A DNA stretch of 64,000 nt from Solen grandis (GCA_021229015.1 CM037781.1:35260759-35324758), one strand, 5' to 3'. Shown: positions 26,501 through 41,200, counted from the stretch's first letter. Translations and numbers: made by a program. The notes: generated from the letters alone by a model not told the origin.

Positions 26501-29250
26501 TGAAAACAGACAATATCTTAAAATGAACCACAAAATAATAAAATGACACACCAGTTTCTAATGGAACCTTAACAATGACATTACACACTTCTATTTTCTA
26601 ATGCACAGTTTCATTATTTCATTATACAAATTGTTTTGTTATAACGAAATGAAAATTGGTAATATCGAAGTCATTTCATAACAAAATAATTTCATAATTA
26701 CAAAATGCATTTCGTAAATACGTTTTATTCTGTATAAACCAAGTATTACTTGTTAATTCATATTGATAGGTTATACAAGCGAAATATTTATTTTTTTAAA
26801 CGAATGTTGCGTTAGTAATTATGAATATTAATCTGTTTCGCAAAATACATTTTGTAATTATGTAATTAAGCAAATATTTCGCACATACAGTAGACTAGTT
26901 TGGCTATTTATTTACTTTTTATACATTATACAGTAGTTATATTAGTTACAATGCTTGGCTACTTCACATTTGCTTGAGATGTAGAGCTGTTTTTCAGTCG
27001 TTGAATGTATCATACCTGTCACTCCGGATCATAGTAGCTACTCCCCTCAACAGGATGTGTATGTATATCATGATAATCTCACTTGCACGTGTGATATCGG
27101 ATATGAAATAACAAGCGGAGATGCCGTGCGCACATGCACTGAAACAAGCTATTGGGACGGTTCTCTACCAAACTGCACAAGTAAGTATATGCTATTGCAT
27201 TTTAGATATGATTTAGTATTTATTCTCATATGTACAAACATGTATTTGTAAGTACTCTGCAAGTCTATTGACATACGTATTTAACTATTTGCCACTTATT
27301 ACTTCACATTATTTATGAAAAGAGCATTGACTGCTTAAGTAATTTTTAATTACAAAAAGATCTATAGTAAAGATCTCTATTGACTCACAGCAAGACATTT
27401 TTTATACTGAGGCTGACATTGTTAAATTTTATGCTTTCAGTTAAAGTATGTACATCACCGACCACTGTAGAATTTTCTTCCGTGGTTCCTAGCGGGTCAG
27501 AACACGTGTTCAACACTACATTGACATACACATGCGACATAGGTTATGAGCTCACTTCCGGTGACTTGATGCGTACATGCCAAGATAACAAAATGTTTTC
27601 TGGTACAGCCCCAGTTTGTACAAGTAAGTATAAGTATGTTGCCAAAGACCTTCAACAAAGTCAGTGTGTGGCCTGATAAGTAAAAAGTATGCAGAACTGG
27701 TTTTGTTCCTACCTTAATATTGAATTTTTCACTCGTAAATCTACATAAATAAACGAGCCATCCCCGAACTCTAAATCTACATGTTGGTGTAAAATTCCAC
27801 ACATTGTTCAGTGGGTTTTAATATGGGATTTTGAACCAGTCACTGATTGGTCAGCTGACAATCTGATGAAAATCAGCACCTAATCACACCGCTATGCTAT
27901 GCAGTGTTATTCGTGTGTTATCCGTACAATATGCAAACTATATAGAATACACATGGCAGTGATTTATCTGTACTACCGGTATGTCTACAGATTCAGCATT
28001 ATTTAAATACAATTTATAATTATATTTAGATTTTTTAAATAATATAAGCATTATGTGCAATGTTTCAGTCAAACAGTGTGATAAAATCGCAGTGGACTTT
28101 TCTACCGCCACGCCGGACCAACTTAAGTACGACTACAACACCCAAGTAACGTACGCATGTATCCTAGGTTACAATAACACCGATGGAGATCTCGTGAGAA
28201 CGTGCAATTCGTCCGCCGAATGGAATGGCACTCTGCCCACATGCTCAAGTAATGAATGTTCCATAAAGATCCGTAAACGTTCCGAGTAATTCTAGGATAA
28301 CAACTTAAAATATATTATGGAAAATGCATTCATGGCAATATTTAATAAACAATGTTCAGCAAGATGCTGATTTAGAAGAAAGGCAAAAATAAATTAGGTT
28401 TATAATTATCAGCATTTCTTTTAATAAACATTGGCTTTTTTTCTTTAGATAAACATTAAAGAAAATCGAAATCTCTAATAAGCCAAGTTGCATTATTCAC
28501 AATGTTTTGTGTATACCATCACAACTGCCAATACAGCCATCCATGTTCAAATATGTACTTTATGTAAATAAAGATCAGCAGATATTAGTCTTTATTGAAA
28601 ATACATATTCATATAATTATGCATCCTTTTGTTCATTGCAATATGCGGACAACATAGATCATTAATGTTGAGGGATGTTTATGACCCATTAAGTATATAT
28701 CTTAGTATTTCATAACCAATTTTGCACATTTATACTACTTAAGCACCATATGCTTCTATTTACCCATTTTTATGATACACTTTTGCTTAAATGTAGGCTG
28801 TTTAACGTTTTGAAATACACAGTATCATCAATTTGCATATTGTATTTCATCAAACACTTTCAAATTTGATATACACAGTATTATTAAATAGTTAATAAGA
28901 GTCACATTTGCACATACGTTTATTTATCATTACTGTCTTAGAGAAAATTTATTACTTTGAATTTAAATTTATATTTATTTTATAATGCACTTGTTAGATA
29001 ATGTTTATACACAATCATTTATTATAACTAAGAGCATGCCAAAAAATAAGAAAAAAACTTTAGTTACATTTAAGTTGACAAAATAGTTTTAAACTACATT
29101 TAAATTTAATATTAAGTACCAGTATATACATGACTGTATTAGTAAATAGTAAAGAATAAAGTGAATATCTGATGTTCAAAATGTAATATGCAGTGTAACA
29201 AGAACATCACAATACCACTTACAAAAAAAAGAAAAAAAGTTGTTTTTGTA

Positions 29251-29287
<37 letters not shown>

Positions 29288-32200
29288 TAACTTTATGTAC
29301 TTATATTTAATTGGGATAAAAATTAGATGATCAAATAACCAAAATCTGTATAAAGCTCTACCACTTATTTTGTAAAAGTACCACTTCAGTTGTAGAGTGT
29401 GATGTACCTACACCCCCAACATACGGCATGCACGCGCCGATACAGGGTGTGTATGTATACCAGGATATCATCACATACAGCTGTTTCCTTGGTTACGAGT
29501 TGACGAGTGGAAATGTGTCACGTCAGTGTACAGAAACAGGTTTATTTAATGGATCTCCGCCAAACTGCACAAGTAAGAAAATTACCTTATTTGTATCATA
29601 AAGCATTCTAGTTTTAACCCTCTTGTTTAAGATGAAATCAAAGAGCACTATGTACTGAGATACGACGACAGGATTAACATGAAATAGCTATAATTCTAAA
29701 AAAGTTTCTGCAGTTATTATTCTATTTTAAATATAAGAAATGCTCTGGGAGGAACCTAACTCGCCATAATGCAAAATTACGTGTGGACTATTTTTAGGTC
29801 AATTACATACAAACGGAGCGCTACTTTTTCTTTTTACAGGAACAGGTCTTCGAGTATGTAAAATGGGTTGCTGTTCTGATTAAGAAATGTCACGGATATT
29901 TTGTTCACGCTTGAAATAGATGTTGCTAGTGCAAAATAATGATAAAAAAATGTTAACAAACAATAATACATTATAAGCAATTACAGTTATGATTTAATAG
30001 TTGGTGTAACATATTCCACTCGTATTCATTAGTGCAGAATCGCATTGCATGGATCCGCACAAAGCGCGGAGAGGTACAGTTAAACTTGCCGTGGAAAATA
30101 TGCAAATCAACGAGGCCTGAATTTGTTTTCCATCATAAGAAGGCTGCGCCTGAACTGGGCAATGTGACATTGTCAGTTAAAATCCGTGGCATGACACCGA
30201 GAATTTGTGTATGATGGCACTTCTAGTGCTAGTTGTTAGAATAGTAATTACGACTGGATGTAGCAACGTTAAATGTCGCACCACCGCTAAATGTTGCACT
30301 GGATGTTACGTGCCGTAAGGCTGACGCTAAATGTCGCATAACGTTATATGTCGCATCTGTAACGCCAGATGTCCCAAAGATGTACTGCCGCTATATGTGG
30401 CAACATCAACACTAAATGTTGCACTCCTTTTTAAGCTCACTTTTGTAGTATTTCTAATCTAGTTTAAGCCCCCGACCATTCCCGGAACATTGATCTAGTG
30501 TTTGCCGGGATGAACCGGGTACAACCGCCTAGCCTGTACTGTGCCGGTGTCAGATATAGGGTTCTTTTGATTAGATATGGAGAATATCTCACCAAAAAGT
30601 GATTTAATTTAAATATTTCACGAGTGAAATTATATCACTTTGGGGTTAGATACATATCATATCTGCGAAAAACAAACACATTTTCTTTCTATTTCATGGA
30701 AACATTAACAAAAACTATGGTGCTGAAATACATAGTTTTGCACATTACATGACAGTTTTGAAGATTTCGTTCTAAGAAAATGAATACCCACAAGACTATG
30801 TTACTTTCACAAACAAAATAGTTATGCCAGTTTGAAGTCTTATTTTCTGCAAATTTTGCTACTCACTGAGAATAGAATACACTACATTTTTTAGCCATCG
30901 ATAGCAAGTTAATGATCTTATTTCACCAAGAGGATGAAAACAAATATAATGTGGTTTCACTTAAAATGGGGGAAATATAGCCAACTTTCTTTCACTACAG
31001 CAGACCGGTGACAGTAGTGATATGAAATATATCACTTGATGCACGTGCGGAGATGATTATAAAATATATCTCACTGATAGAACTAAATATTGCACGAAAC
31101 AGTTGGTGTATCCGGATTAGTTCTTTATTTGTTGTTTATTGCTGACGTTCTCTTTCATAGTAATTTATCGTATCACAAAAGTACTCTAAGGCCAAAGGGT
31201 TTTTATTATTATTTTTTTTATTATTATTATTTTTATGAGTTTAAACCTGTTTAGATTTCATTCTACATCTATTTGTGAACATGATTTGGAATATTATGTA
31301 TACTGATTATTAAAAAATCCTCTGCTGTCCGGCAGAGCGGTGGGAAATTGAATAAAAATTAAATCACAATTTAAAATTTTATTTGGGTTTTTATTGGATA
31401 CAACTCTCATTTATTTAAATATATACTCTGCGTTAGGGATTTTTTTAATGTGTCTGTAAATTCATCCGTAACACTGTCCCTCAGGTTTAGTGTTAAAATG
31501 AAAGTGCATGCCTTAAGATAAAAAAAAATGTCTCAAAATCATTACAATGAGTTAAGATAATTAATTCTAAACGAAATCCTAAATTTGAAATATTTCTGAC
31601 CAGTGTAAGCCCTTTAAAAAAATATTTCTATTATAATTGTACCCGTTTTTGGATCCGTTTTAAAAATCAGATAGAATATAACAGAAACAATAATATTTTG
31701 ACACACTGATCGACTACAAGTACTTATCTTAAAATACATTATTGTAATGATTTTGAAACAATCTTTTCAGGGTACATGGAATTTCAGTTTAAAGAGAATC
31801 GGTTGATCTTGTCTATTTGTCTCTGACAATACTGGGGACAATGAAGCTGACTTCTAGCTTGTAGTTTGCTTTTCAGAGGTCTATTCAAGAATGAACTGGT
31901 CAAACACACCCCTTTCTATCAACACACACACACACACCGGCGATGCCAAGATAAAAATAAAAATACTAATAGTGCTGATGGGGCGATAGCTTCAAAAGAT
32001 GAAATGTAGACTTTTCCGTGTGAACTTGCCCTGTTCCAATGAAACATGTCCTAACTGTTCTGATGCAACTTGTCCTAACTGTTCGGTGTGCTTGTACTGT
32101 CTCTAATATTTGACCTAAGGGAATCCACTCTTACATATTCAAAAGGGAAACAACTCCAAATGATTATTAACGATTGTCTGGCACTCTGATTCTGTAGTAT

Positions 32201-35200
32201 GTTATTCTGTGGATCTGTCAGCTCTTGGGCTGTTGCCCTAACAAATTCTCTGAATCAGACGATTGTGTGTCAAGTAAACATTAACATGAACGAATGAACA
32301 GTCATTTATTACTACATACAAAACTTATATCATGTTTTAACTGAACAGTTGTGAAACACTTTAAACCAAACATAAAATAGGTTATTAATTTCCGCTTATA
32401 AAGAAGTGCGACATTGAGCGTTGATGTTGCGACATATAGCGGCAGAACAATCTTTTGCGACATTTGACGTTACATATACGACATATGACTTCAGGAGATT
32501 TGCTACATTTAGCGTTGATTGTGACATTTGGCGTCAGATTTATGACATGTAACGTAAAGTGCGACATTTTGCGTTGATGTTGGGACTTATAGTGGCAGAA
32601 CACTTTTTTGCTACATTTTTCATTACAGATACGACATATAACGTCAGGATATTTTGCAACATTTAGCATTGGTTGCGACATTTAATGTCAGCCTTACGAT
32701 ATATAACGTCAAGTGCGACATTAGCGTTGGTGTGACATTCAGTGTTGCTACATTAGATGTGGTTTGCTGCAATTTGTTTATGGAGCTAGGTAGAACTATA
32801 TTTGCATACTGTAACCGGGGTCCAAATATGGCCGAGATCTCGTCGGAAAAAGAATAAAACCAAGAAAACAAACAAAACAATATGAACATGCATTTTTAAA
32901 GATGCTGGTTCTTGTGTAAATCAAGGCATGGGTAATTCAATAGGATGTTGGCAATTTTAAAATATTAAAAGCAAATGTATGTTAATATATATTTAAAAAT
33001 ATTGTTTTAATATATTTTAGGATTTACCCTATTTTGGCTTCTTAACAGCTCTAGTTTCGCATATATAAGAGGTATGACTCAAGTACTACCGATTGGACGT
33101 TAAACCGAAGCAAACAAGAAAATAAGGGGAGATAAACTTATGTAAAAACACTTATTCTTAGTCCGTCTTCAATAGTTTTCACTAAAAATCATTTGTCAGA
33201 GGAAGTCAAAAATAAAGATAAACAGTCTTATGGGCTGAGGATAGTCAAACACCCAAGAATTTACGTTGTTACTCTCAATTTCTAGTCAATTATTCATATC
33301 TTCATTATTTCAAAACAATCATTACTGTTTTTTTCTCACTGCAGTCATTCGGTGTCCACACCCGCCAAATGGCGTTTTCAACACCTACGCACCAAACCCG
33401 GTTGAGTTCATATGGAACGACACGGTAGAGTACACTTGTAACATCGGCTATAACCACAGTACTGGTGATCAGGTCAGGATCTGTCAACATGACAAAACAT
33501 GGTCTGGGGAAACGCCGGAATGTGTCAGTAAGTGAACCCAATCATTGTTACTTCCCCTGAAACTTAGACATATACCATGAATCAGAACATTATAATGGCT
33601 TATTTCAAATAAAAACAAAAATCATTCGAAATTCAATACATGTACTGTGTAAATGGATCTCGTTTATTTTTTTTTTTTTTTTTATAAATTATACCGAATA
33701 ACCTATATGTGGAAACTATGAAGGAGATAGAATTGATTTTTCTCTGTCCAATATTTCCTTCCTTTTGCAAAAAAACAAAGCAAAAAAAAAACAAAACAAA
33801 AAAAACAAAAAAAAACATGTTTTCCAACTAGGTAACAAATTTTCACCCGCCCCAACATACTATTTACTTCTTTTCAACAGTTTTTATTTTACCTTAATAC
33901 CGATAGATATCTCACTTGTTTTTTTTATATATTCCTCAAACTTAATAGGGTGTAGGACCAATATTTACTTCTTGTGATATTCTTTTAAAAAAAAAAGGGA
34001 ATTTTGAAACGAATTTTAATACTGATTTAAGTTAGTAGATAATCCCTATTATTTTGGGGACAACTAGGTCAAAGGTCAAGGTCACCATTGCCTAGATTGT
34101 GATTTTTTATGATCGATAACTTGAGAACGTTTAAGCCCACATTCCTCAAACTTGACGGGATGTTGGTTCATGACTAGTAGATTGCCTAATTGATTTTGGG
34201 GTCCCTAGGTCAAATGTCAAGGTCAAAGGACTTTAGTAAAAATCATTTCAGATTGATACAGATTTTTAGCCCACATTCTCCAAACGTTTAGGGACTTTGG
34301 TCATGATTAGTAGGTAACCCCTATCGATTTTCAGGTCACTTAGTCAAAGGTCAGCCAAGATTAGTCTAAACCAATGGTACATCTTTTTGGCTTCTTTTTG
34401 CAATGAACTTGTATCTGAAGTAAGGCGTTTGTTTTCCTGATTGGCCTCTCTTCTGATACTCATTAAGGGGTTCAGACCGACATATATGCAAGAGAGACCA
34501 CTGTTGTAATTTCTGCTAATGCCAGTGGTCCAAATGCTCTCCCTTCCAGTTGTCACATGTGACAAGATAGACGTGCCATACTCCACCTTCACACCTTACA
34601 CGGCGGACACACACGATTTCAACACTACAATAGAATACACGTGCATTGTGGGATACAACCACACAGATGGTGACCTTGTGCGCACGTGTAACTACACAGG
34701 ACTTTGGAGTGGACAGCTACCAAACTGCACAAGTTTGTTGTATTTCATCCATTGAAATATTGCCTATTCAACTAGAATGCTTTCGTCAATATTTATGCTT
34801 AGGCCAGTTAAGATAGCTGTGTTTCTGAAGGAATAGTAACACGCTTCTATTTGACCGTTAATATATTTAAAAATTCTTATTCCAAAAAGAGTTCATTAAA
34901 GTCACTATCATGTCCTAACAATTTCTTTAGCATTCCATGTATGATGCCCAAGCAGTTGGAAATAAATAAATTAGGAAAATATAAGTTATAAGGTATTGTT
35001 TATTTATCTTTTTGTGCATCTGTGTTTAAATGTAATGCTCATCATAAATTAAAAATAAAATTCTGACTTATAGATTTATAGTTTATCTGGAGTCAAAACC
35101 GGAAAAAAAACTAACAATCAATTAATTCATAAATATATTATATAGACTGATTGAATGAATTCATAATGATTTATTTATGTATTTATACACGGAAGATTGG

Positions 35201-38200
35201 TAAGTAATGATTGACAAGGCCACTGATTACTATCCAACCAGTTGGCTTCTGTCGGTGCTCCTATGGATGAGTACATCACACTGCTTCCGTGCATCATACT
35301 AACACTAACACCCACCATATTTCAAATATTTTGCTTTATGCTCTAACATTTACAACTCTAAGCTTTCCCCGCAGTTTTGTTATTGTATATATACAATATA
35401 TGTTATGTTTTTGTATCAAACGCGGACAGGAGCCCGTGAAAACAAATCTGCGAATGCAGCGAATTAAATGACAACAACATACTCGTACATGTATACTGTT
35501 TTAGATGTCTAATTATTATGTTCAAACGTTTATAGTTATCACATGTGACCCGCCTGATTATATCGTCCACACCGCTTATACGCCCGTGCAGGACGAGCAC
35601 AACTGGAACACTGGGATAAACTACACGTGCGATGCTGATTACCATTATGTGTCCGGTATAGTGACAACCGTCTGCAACGAGTCCGGGGTCTTCCCACCTG
35701 TGGATCTTAACTGTTCTGGTGGGTAAACCTCTACACGCATCCTCAACACGCATTTTTGTATGCATATCAGACATGTTTTTGTTGTTGTTGTTGTTTTTGC
35801 GTGCAGATTAAGGGGTATAACTTCTAACTCACTGAGATGTACCTTGGTAAAAAAGCAGACTTTTTACGTCATGTTAATATGATAGTATATGTATTATAAA
35901 TTAATATGATAGTATATGTATTATAAAATCACTTGCTCGGATAGCCATAGAAATAATATAGATAGATATAGTGGTGTTTTGGAAATCATAACATTATCAA
36001 ATGTGGTTCAGATGTCTGAAAGTCGAGGAATTTGATAGTATGTAATTAAGTACATTTTCAAATGAACAACATAAGACGACATCTGCTTTGCGACTGCAGC
36101 TGACTGTCTATACATAGTATACCGTCTGGTGGTAAAGGAAAATATGGCAACATGCCACGGCTGACTGTCTATACATAGTATACCGTCTGGTGATATGGAC
36201 ATTGTATCACCCTGCAATATCTAGGAAGTGCATTGAATTTTATTTCAAAACCTCAAAATAAAAAGAAAGAAAATGTCCGATATCTACTACCAACTCATTC
36301 CATTACTTTCCTTTCTGTGAAAAAAGTTCATATTGACAAAAGTGCGAAGATATACTTAATGATGAACCAATCACAAGCCGTCCAATATTTTCTCACCGAT
36401 GTAATAGAGGAAGTTTAAGTATATAAACTAGAATCGCTATCGCGATATCATCGGTTTTCGCAAAAGCAATTTACCTCAGTTAACGAGTCGCATGATTCGA
36501 AAAACATATTTCTTCGTTCAATGGCTTGTTGAATACTGTTAACAGCGATCTTTTAAACATTTTTGTCGCAATGTTTAAACAGACTTTTTACCCAAAAGAA
36601 TATTTTTAAGTATTACCTGTCAGCTATGTAGTCGTGATATCAATGGTTTTCATGAAAGCAATTCCATTCTGTTCACGAGTTGCATGATTCGAAGAACATT
36701 TCTTCGTTCAATGGCTTGTTGATACTGTTAGCAGTGATCTTTCAAACATTTTTGTCGCAATGTTTAAGCAGACTATTTGCCCAAAAGAATATTGTTGAGT
36801 ATTACCTGTCAGTTATGTAGTCGCGATATCATTAGTTTTCACGAAAGCAATTCCATTCTGTTCACGAGTCGCATGTTTCAAAAAACATATTTCTTCGTTC
36901 AATGGCTTGTTGAATACTGTTAACAATGATCTTTCAAACATTTTTGTCGCAATGTTTAAGCAGACTTTTTACCAAGAAGAACACTTTTAAGTATTACCTG
37001 TCTGTTATGTAGTCGCAAACTTGAAAACCTTTTTTACGGACTTCGGGTACTGCAACGTTATATGTGTGTGTTGCTTTATGATGGCAACATACGACAATTG
37101 TACTCGATAAACAAGAATCGCAAACGACAAACAACAGTTTAAAATAACATGCGACAATGTATTATGCAACTCAACACTATTACAGACTAATGTTACATTG
37201 AATTACTATCATTTTCATGAAATATCGCTTTGATTTTTAGTGTTGTTTCAAATTGATGTCACCAACAAACAGAATGCAAAAAAATTGCATAAAATCAGAC
37301 TTCAATTATTTTAGTTATAAAGAGTGATTTCAAGCCAAGCGCCCCCTAGCGGCAAAACGAGAAACAAAATTGAGTAAATATTTTCTATTAGGTACCTAGC
37401 AATGCAGCAAATGGTTCACTCAAGTATACAAGTCGCACTAGTCAAACATTCTATTCCTTATATATCAAAATTTGAAGTATAAAACCTGATTTACAATTGT
37501 TCTAAAGAGGATCAAAATTTGGGCTGCCGTAAAATGACGAAATCAAGTTCATTCTTCAAAAACTAAACATCACTGGAAAGGGCTTTTCAAGAACTAAAAC
37601 TTTTGTTCATACACTTTCAATAAAATATTTTTTATTTTTGAGCTATTTTGAGCCGAATAAAAACACAGTAATCGTAATATGACCTTGACCTTTGCAATTT
37701 CATTTTAACTTCTTAATTGTGGGGTCATTTCAAACATAACAGTACATAACTTGTGAAAATATCATGAAGAATGAACTAAAAATAAAGTCAGGAGCGACAA
37801 AAACCATGTTTTTGAAATTTTGATTTTTCCAAAAATTTAGTGAAGTTTGACCGTTTCTAGAGGACAAACCATGCATTTATTAAGTTCGCCACCCGCTATA
37901 TTTTGTGCGTATATGTCTTGTAAATAATTTGCAGCAAACAGAATTCTTCTATCTGATCTCTAACAAAAATGGATAGGTTTTTCGTAGACCTACCCTCATC
38001 TGCACAGTTTTTTGCGAGGTTCGAACTTTCAACCTTCCTTTAGTAGCTCAAAAAGTTTTAGCCACTCATACCTTGAAACTATCATTTTTTATTAGAGTAT
38101 CAACAAGGAACACAATGCAACAAACCGCATTTGGATCAGACTTCAACTTTTTGAGTTATAAGTAGAAGAGTGTTTTTAAGCTAAGCGCCACCTAGCGGCA

Positions 38201-41200
38201 AAATGAGAAACAAAATTGATTAAAATTTTACCATGAGGTACCTAGCAATGCAGCAAATAGTTCAATCAAGTACGCAAGTCGCACTAGTCGAACATTCTAT
38301 TTCTTATATATCACAATTTGAAGCATAAAACCTGATTTACAATTATTCCAAAAAAAGATCAAACTTTGGACTGCCGTAAAATCACCAAATCAAGTCCGAT
38401 CTTCAAAAACTAAACATCACTGGAAAGAGCTCTTGAATAACTAAAACTTTTGTTCATATACTCTCAAAGAAATATTTTTAGTTTTGGAGCTATTTGGGGC
38501 CGAATAAAAACACAATAATTGTAATATGACCTTGACCTTTTCATTTATTTTTTAACTTTTTAATTGTGATCCCCTTTCAGACATAACAATACATAACTTG
38601 TGAAAATATCATGAAGAATTAACAAAAAATACAGTCAGAAGCGATAAAAAACATGTTTTTGAAATTTTGATTTTTCCTAAAATTTAGTGGAGTTTGACCG
38701 TTTCCAGAGGACAAACCATACATTTCGTAAATTCGCCACCCCATATATTTTGTGCGTATATGTCTTGCAAATCATTTGCAGCAAACAGAATTCTTCTATC
38801 TGATCTCTAAGAAAAATGGATAGGTTTTTCGTAGACCTACCCTCATTTGCACAGTTTTTTGCGAGGTTCGAACTTTCAACCTTCTGTAGCTCAAATACTT
38901 TCAGCGACACGTACCCTCGAAACCTATCATATTTTATTTGGCTATCAACAAGGAACAGAATGCAAAAAACCGCATTTGAATCGGACCTCAAATAAGTGAG
39001 TTATTAGCCATTAATAAATTTCATGCAAAACGCCCCCTGGCGGGAAAAGTAAGACATAAATGAAAATTTTCTCAACGTTAGGATCATTTTCAAATACGTG
39101 CTAATAACTGATTAAATTTTCATACATGTGACTTTTTTCTATCATGGTGATATGCCGTTCACAAAAAAAGGTTAGAAAAATAATAAAAAAAAAAAAAAAA
39201 ATAAAACAGAAGAAGAACAATAGGTTTTCGCACTGCGTGGTGCGAAAACCTAATTATTCACCATCGAAGAGTTTTTTCATGAACGCATTTTCCACAATTA
39301 ATGATATAACCTTCAAACAACAGCAAATGGTCTTTATCATATGTGCTCTTGGAACTTTTAAATTCAGTTCCGGTTTGATTATTTGACTTCCAGAAAATAC
39401 TTAAGCTTAAACCCAAACACCGGCTTAAATTCCTATTAAATATGCTAGTTTGAATTTAACCAAACTAACTTTAATATCATTTAATGATAATTATATACAA
39501 AGGTGCATAATTCAGCATTATTGCTTTTCTAATAAAAATTCTGACCTCATATTGTAATCTATCATATAAATACATATAAGTAAAATATTGTATGTAAGTC
39601 AGTTAACTAGTAGTGTCCATTTAGTCATTCAAGGAATATTAAAGCTGGAATGTGATCCCGACCTATTCACGAGTTTAAGTATCACTTGGCGCAAAGTTGT
39701 GTTGATTGTAGTCAACCCAGGTAATACTTGATGTTGGAACTTTATATAATATTTAAGTACACTTTTTATTTTTGTGAAAACGGGGTTTGGGACTTTTTCT
39801 GTCAAATTTGATCTTTGTAGTAAATTTTGTCCGTCATATAGTGTCTACTGATGTTTTTTTTTTTTTGTATTGTTGTATTGGGGTTTACCGTCGCTGCGAT
39901 AGTATTTCAATCATAAAGCGACGTCCAGCTAATTACAGGTGGAGGAAGACCCCAAGTACACAGAGGTACCCGGGTAGAACCACCGACCTACCGCAAGCCA
40001 GCTGGAAGGCTTCCTCACATGAAAAATCTGAAGTCCCTACCAGGATTCGAACCCACAGTGGTGAGGGGCTGAGAGATTTGTAATCCACGACTGTAACCAC
40101 TCGGCCACGGCGGCCCCTTCCTGATGTTTTATATGCACATATATGACCCAAATCATTTTATTATACAAACCTTTAAGAATACTATTTTACATCTTAGAAT
40201 TAATGTATGAATATTTTCTTTAGGTACAAATTTTTTATATTAAGAAAAGGCACTGCTCTTTGATCATAATTTCTGGACCATTGACTGCTTCGGCACAGTG
40301 TTCACACAGTGAGATGACTAAACCTGCTATATTTTATTTCCCCTACCAATGAATTTATAAAATAATCTTTACATTTATAATCAAACAGTCCAGCACTATC
40401 TGAGACTTAACAGCGCGGAACCAGCTGTAACCTGGATGAACACCACTGCCAACAATACCCAGATAGCCTTTGATCACGATTCCCAGTGTTCATACACAAT
40501 GTCCATCAGCCCCGGGGGCATGTTGGACTACAGCAGCAGCCAAATGCCGCCATCTATAGTCGTCTCCGTGTCGGACCTACCAGGCACCAGTTTTGATTAC
40601 TACTACCTTACGTTCAATCCATCTAGGACCACTCACCTCTGGACAAGGACGTTTGAACCAACACAGCACCTTATATTTTACGGAGAGGAAATACTTGGAT
40701 TGACTGTAAGTGCCTGCTAATTTTGATGCTTATCGTGTACATGTATTGGGTTTTACTGTCCTATATTAAATTTCTTCTTCACACGCCATTTTATTATATA
40801 AAAGTAATAATATAGGGAAAGAAATAACTTCTTTTCCTTTAATATTATGCGATACAGTGGCTAAATATTTCAATAATTTAAACTCTTTCCTTGCATAAAT
40901 ATAAGTTTATTTCTGCCTTCTGCTCATTATTTTGAGATTCGATCTAGCATTGGCTGTAAATGTATGCTGCTCATTCGAAGCTATTTAACATTTCTTTGAT
41001 ATGCAAGTTTATGGACTTGTCAGTCGGACTGAAGAAGGTGTATGGACCCAGTCTATATACCTTTCCGTGTTCCGACTGACCATTCCATAAACTTGCATAT
41101 TGCCAAAATACCATGTGTATGATTTGCTATATTATGTAGACTCTTTTTTTTTTTTTTAATTTTGATTAAGTTGACTTTTTTTTTATAAAAGGATTATGGG

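Noticed and set aside
32385..32681. Minus-strand 98-residue frame with two CRIC...KC...FC...HQR blocks, like a tandem zinc finger
   Set aside because: The two blocks are produced by a 153-bp duplication inside a degenerate ATGTCGCA satellite; there is no start context, splice signal or partner exon.
37255..39060. CRISPR-like or origin-like array
   Set aside because: Units are about 845 bp, direct and diverged, in an AT-rich eukaryotic intron; no short repeats with unique spacers.
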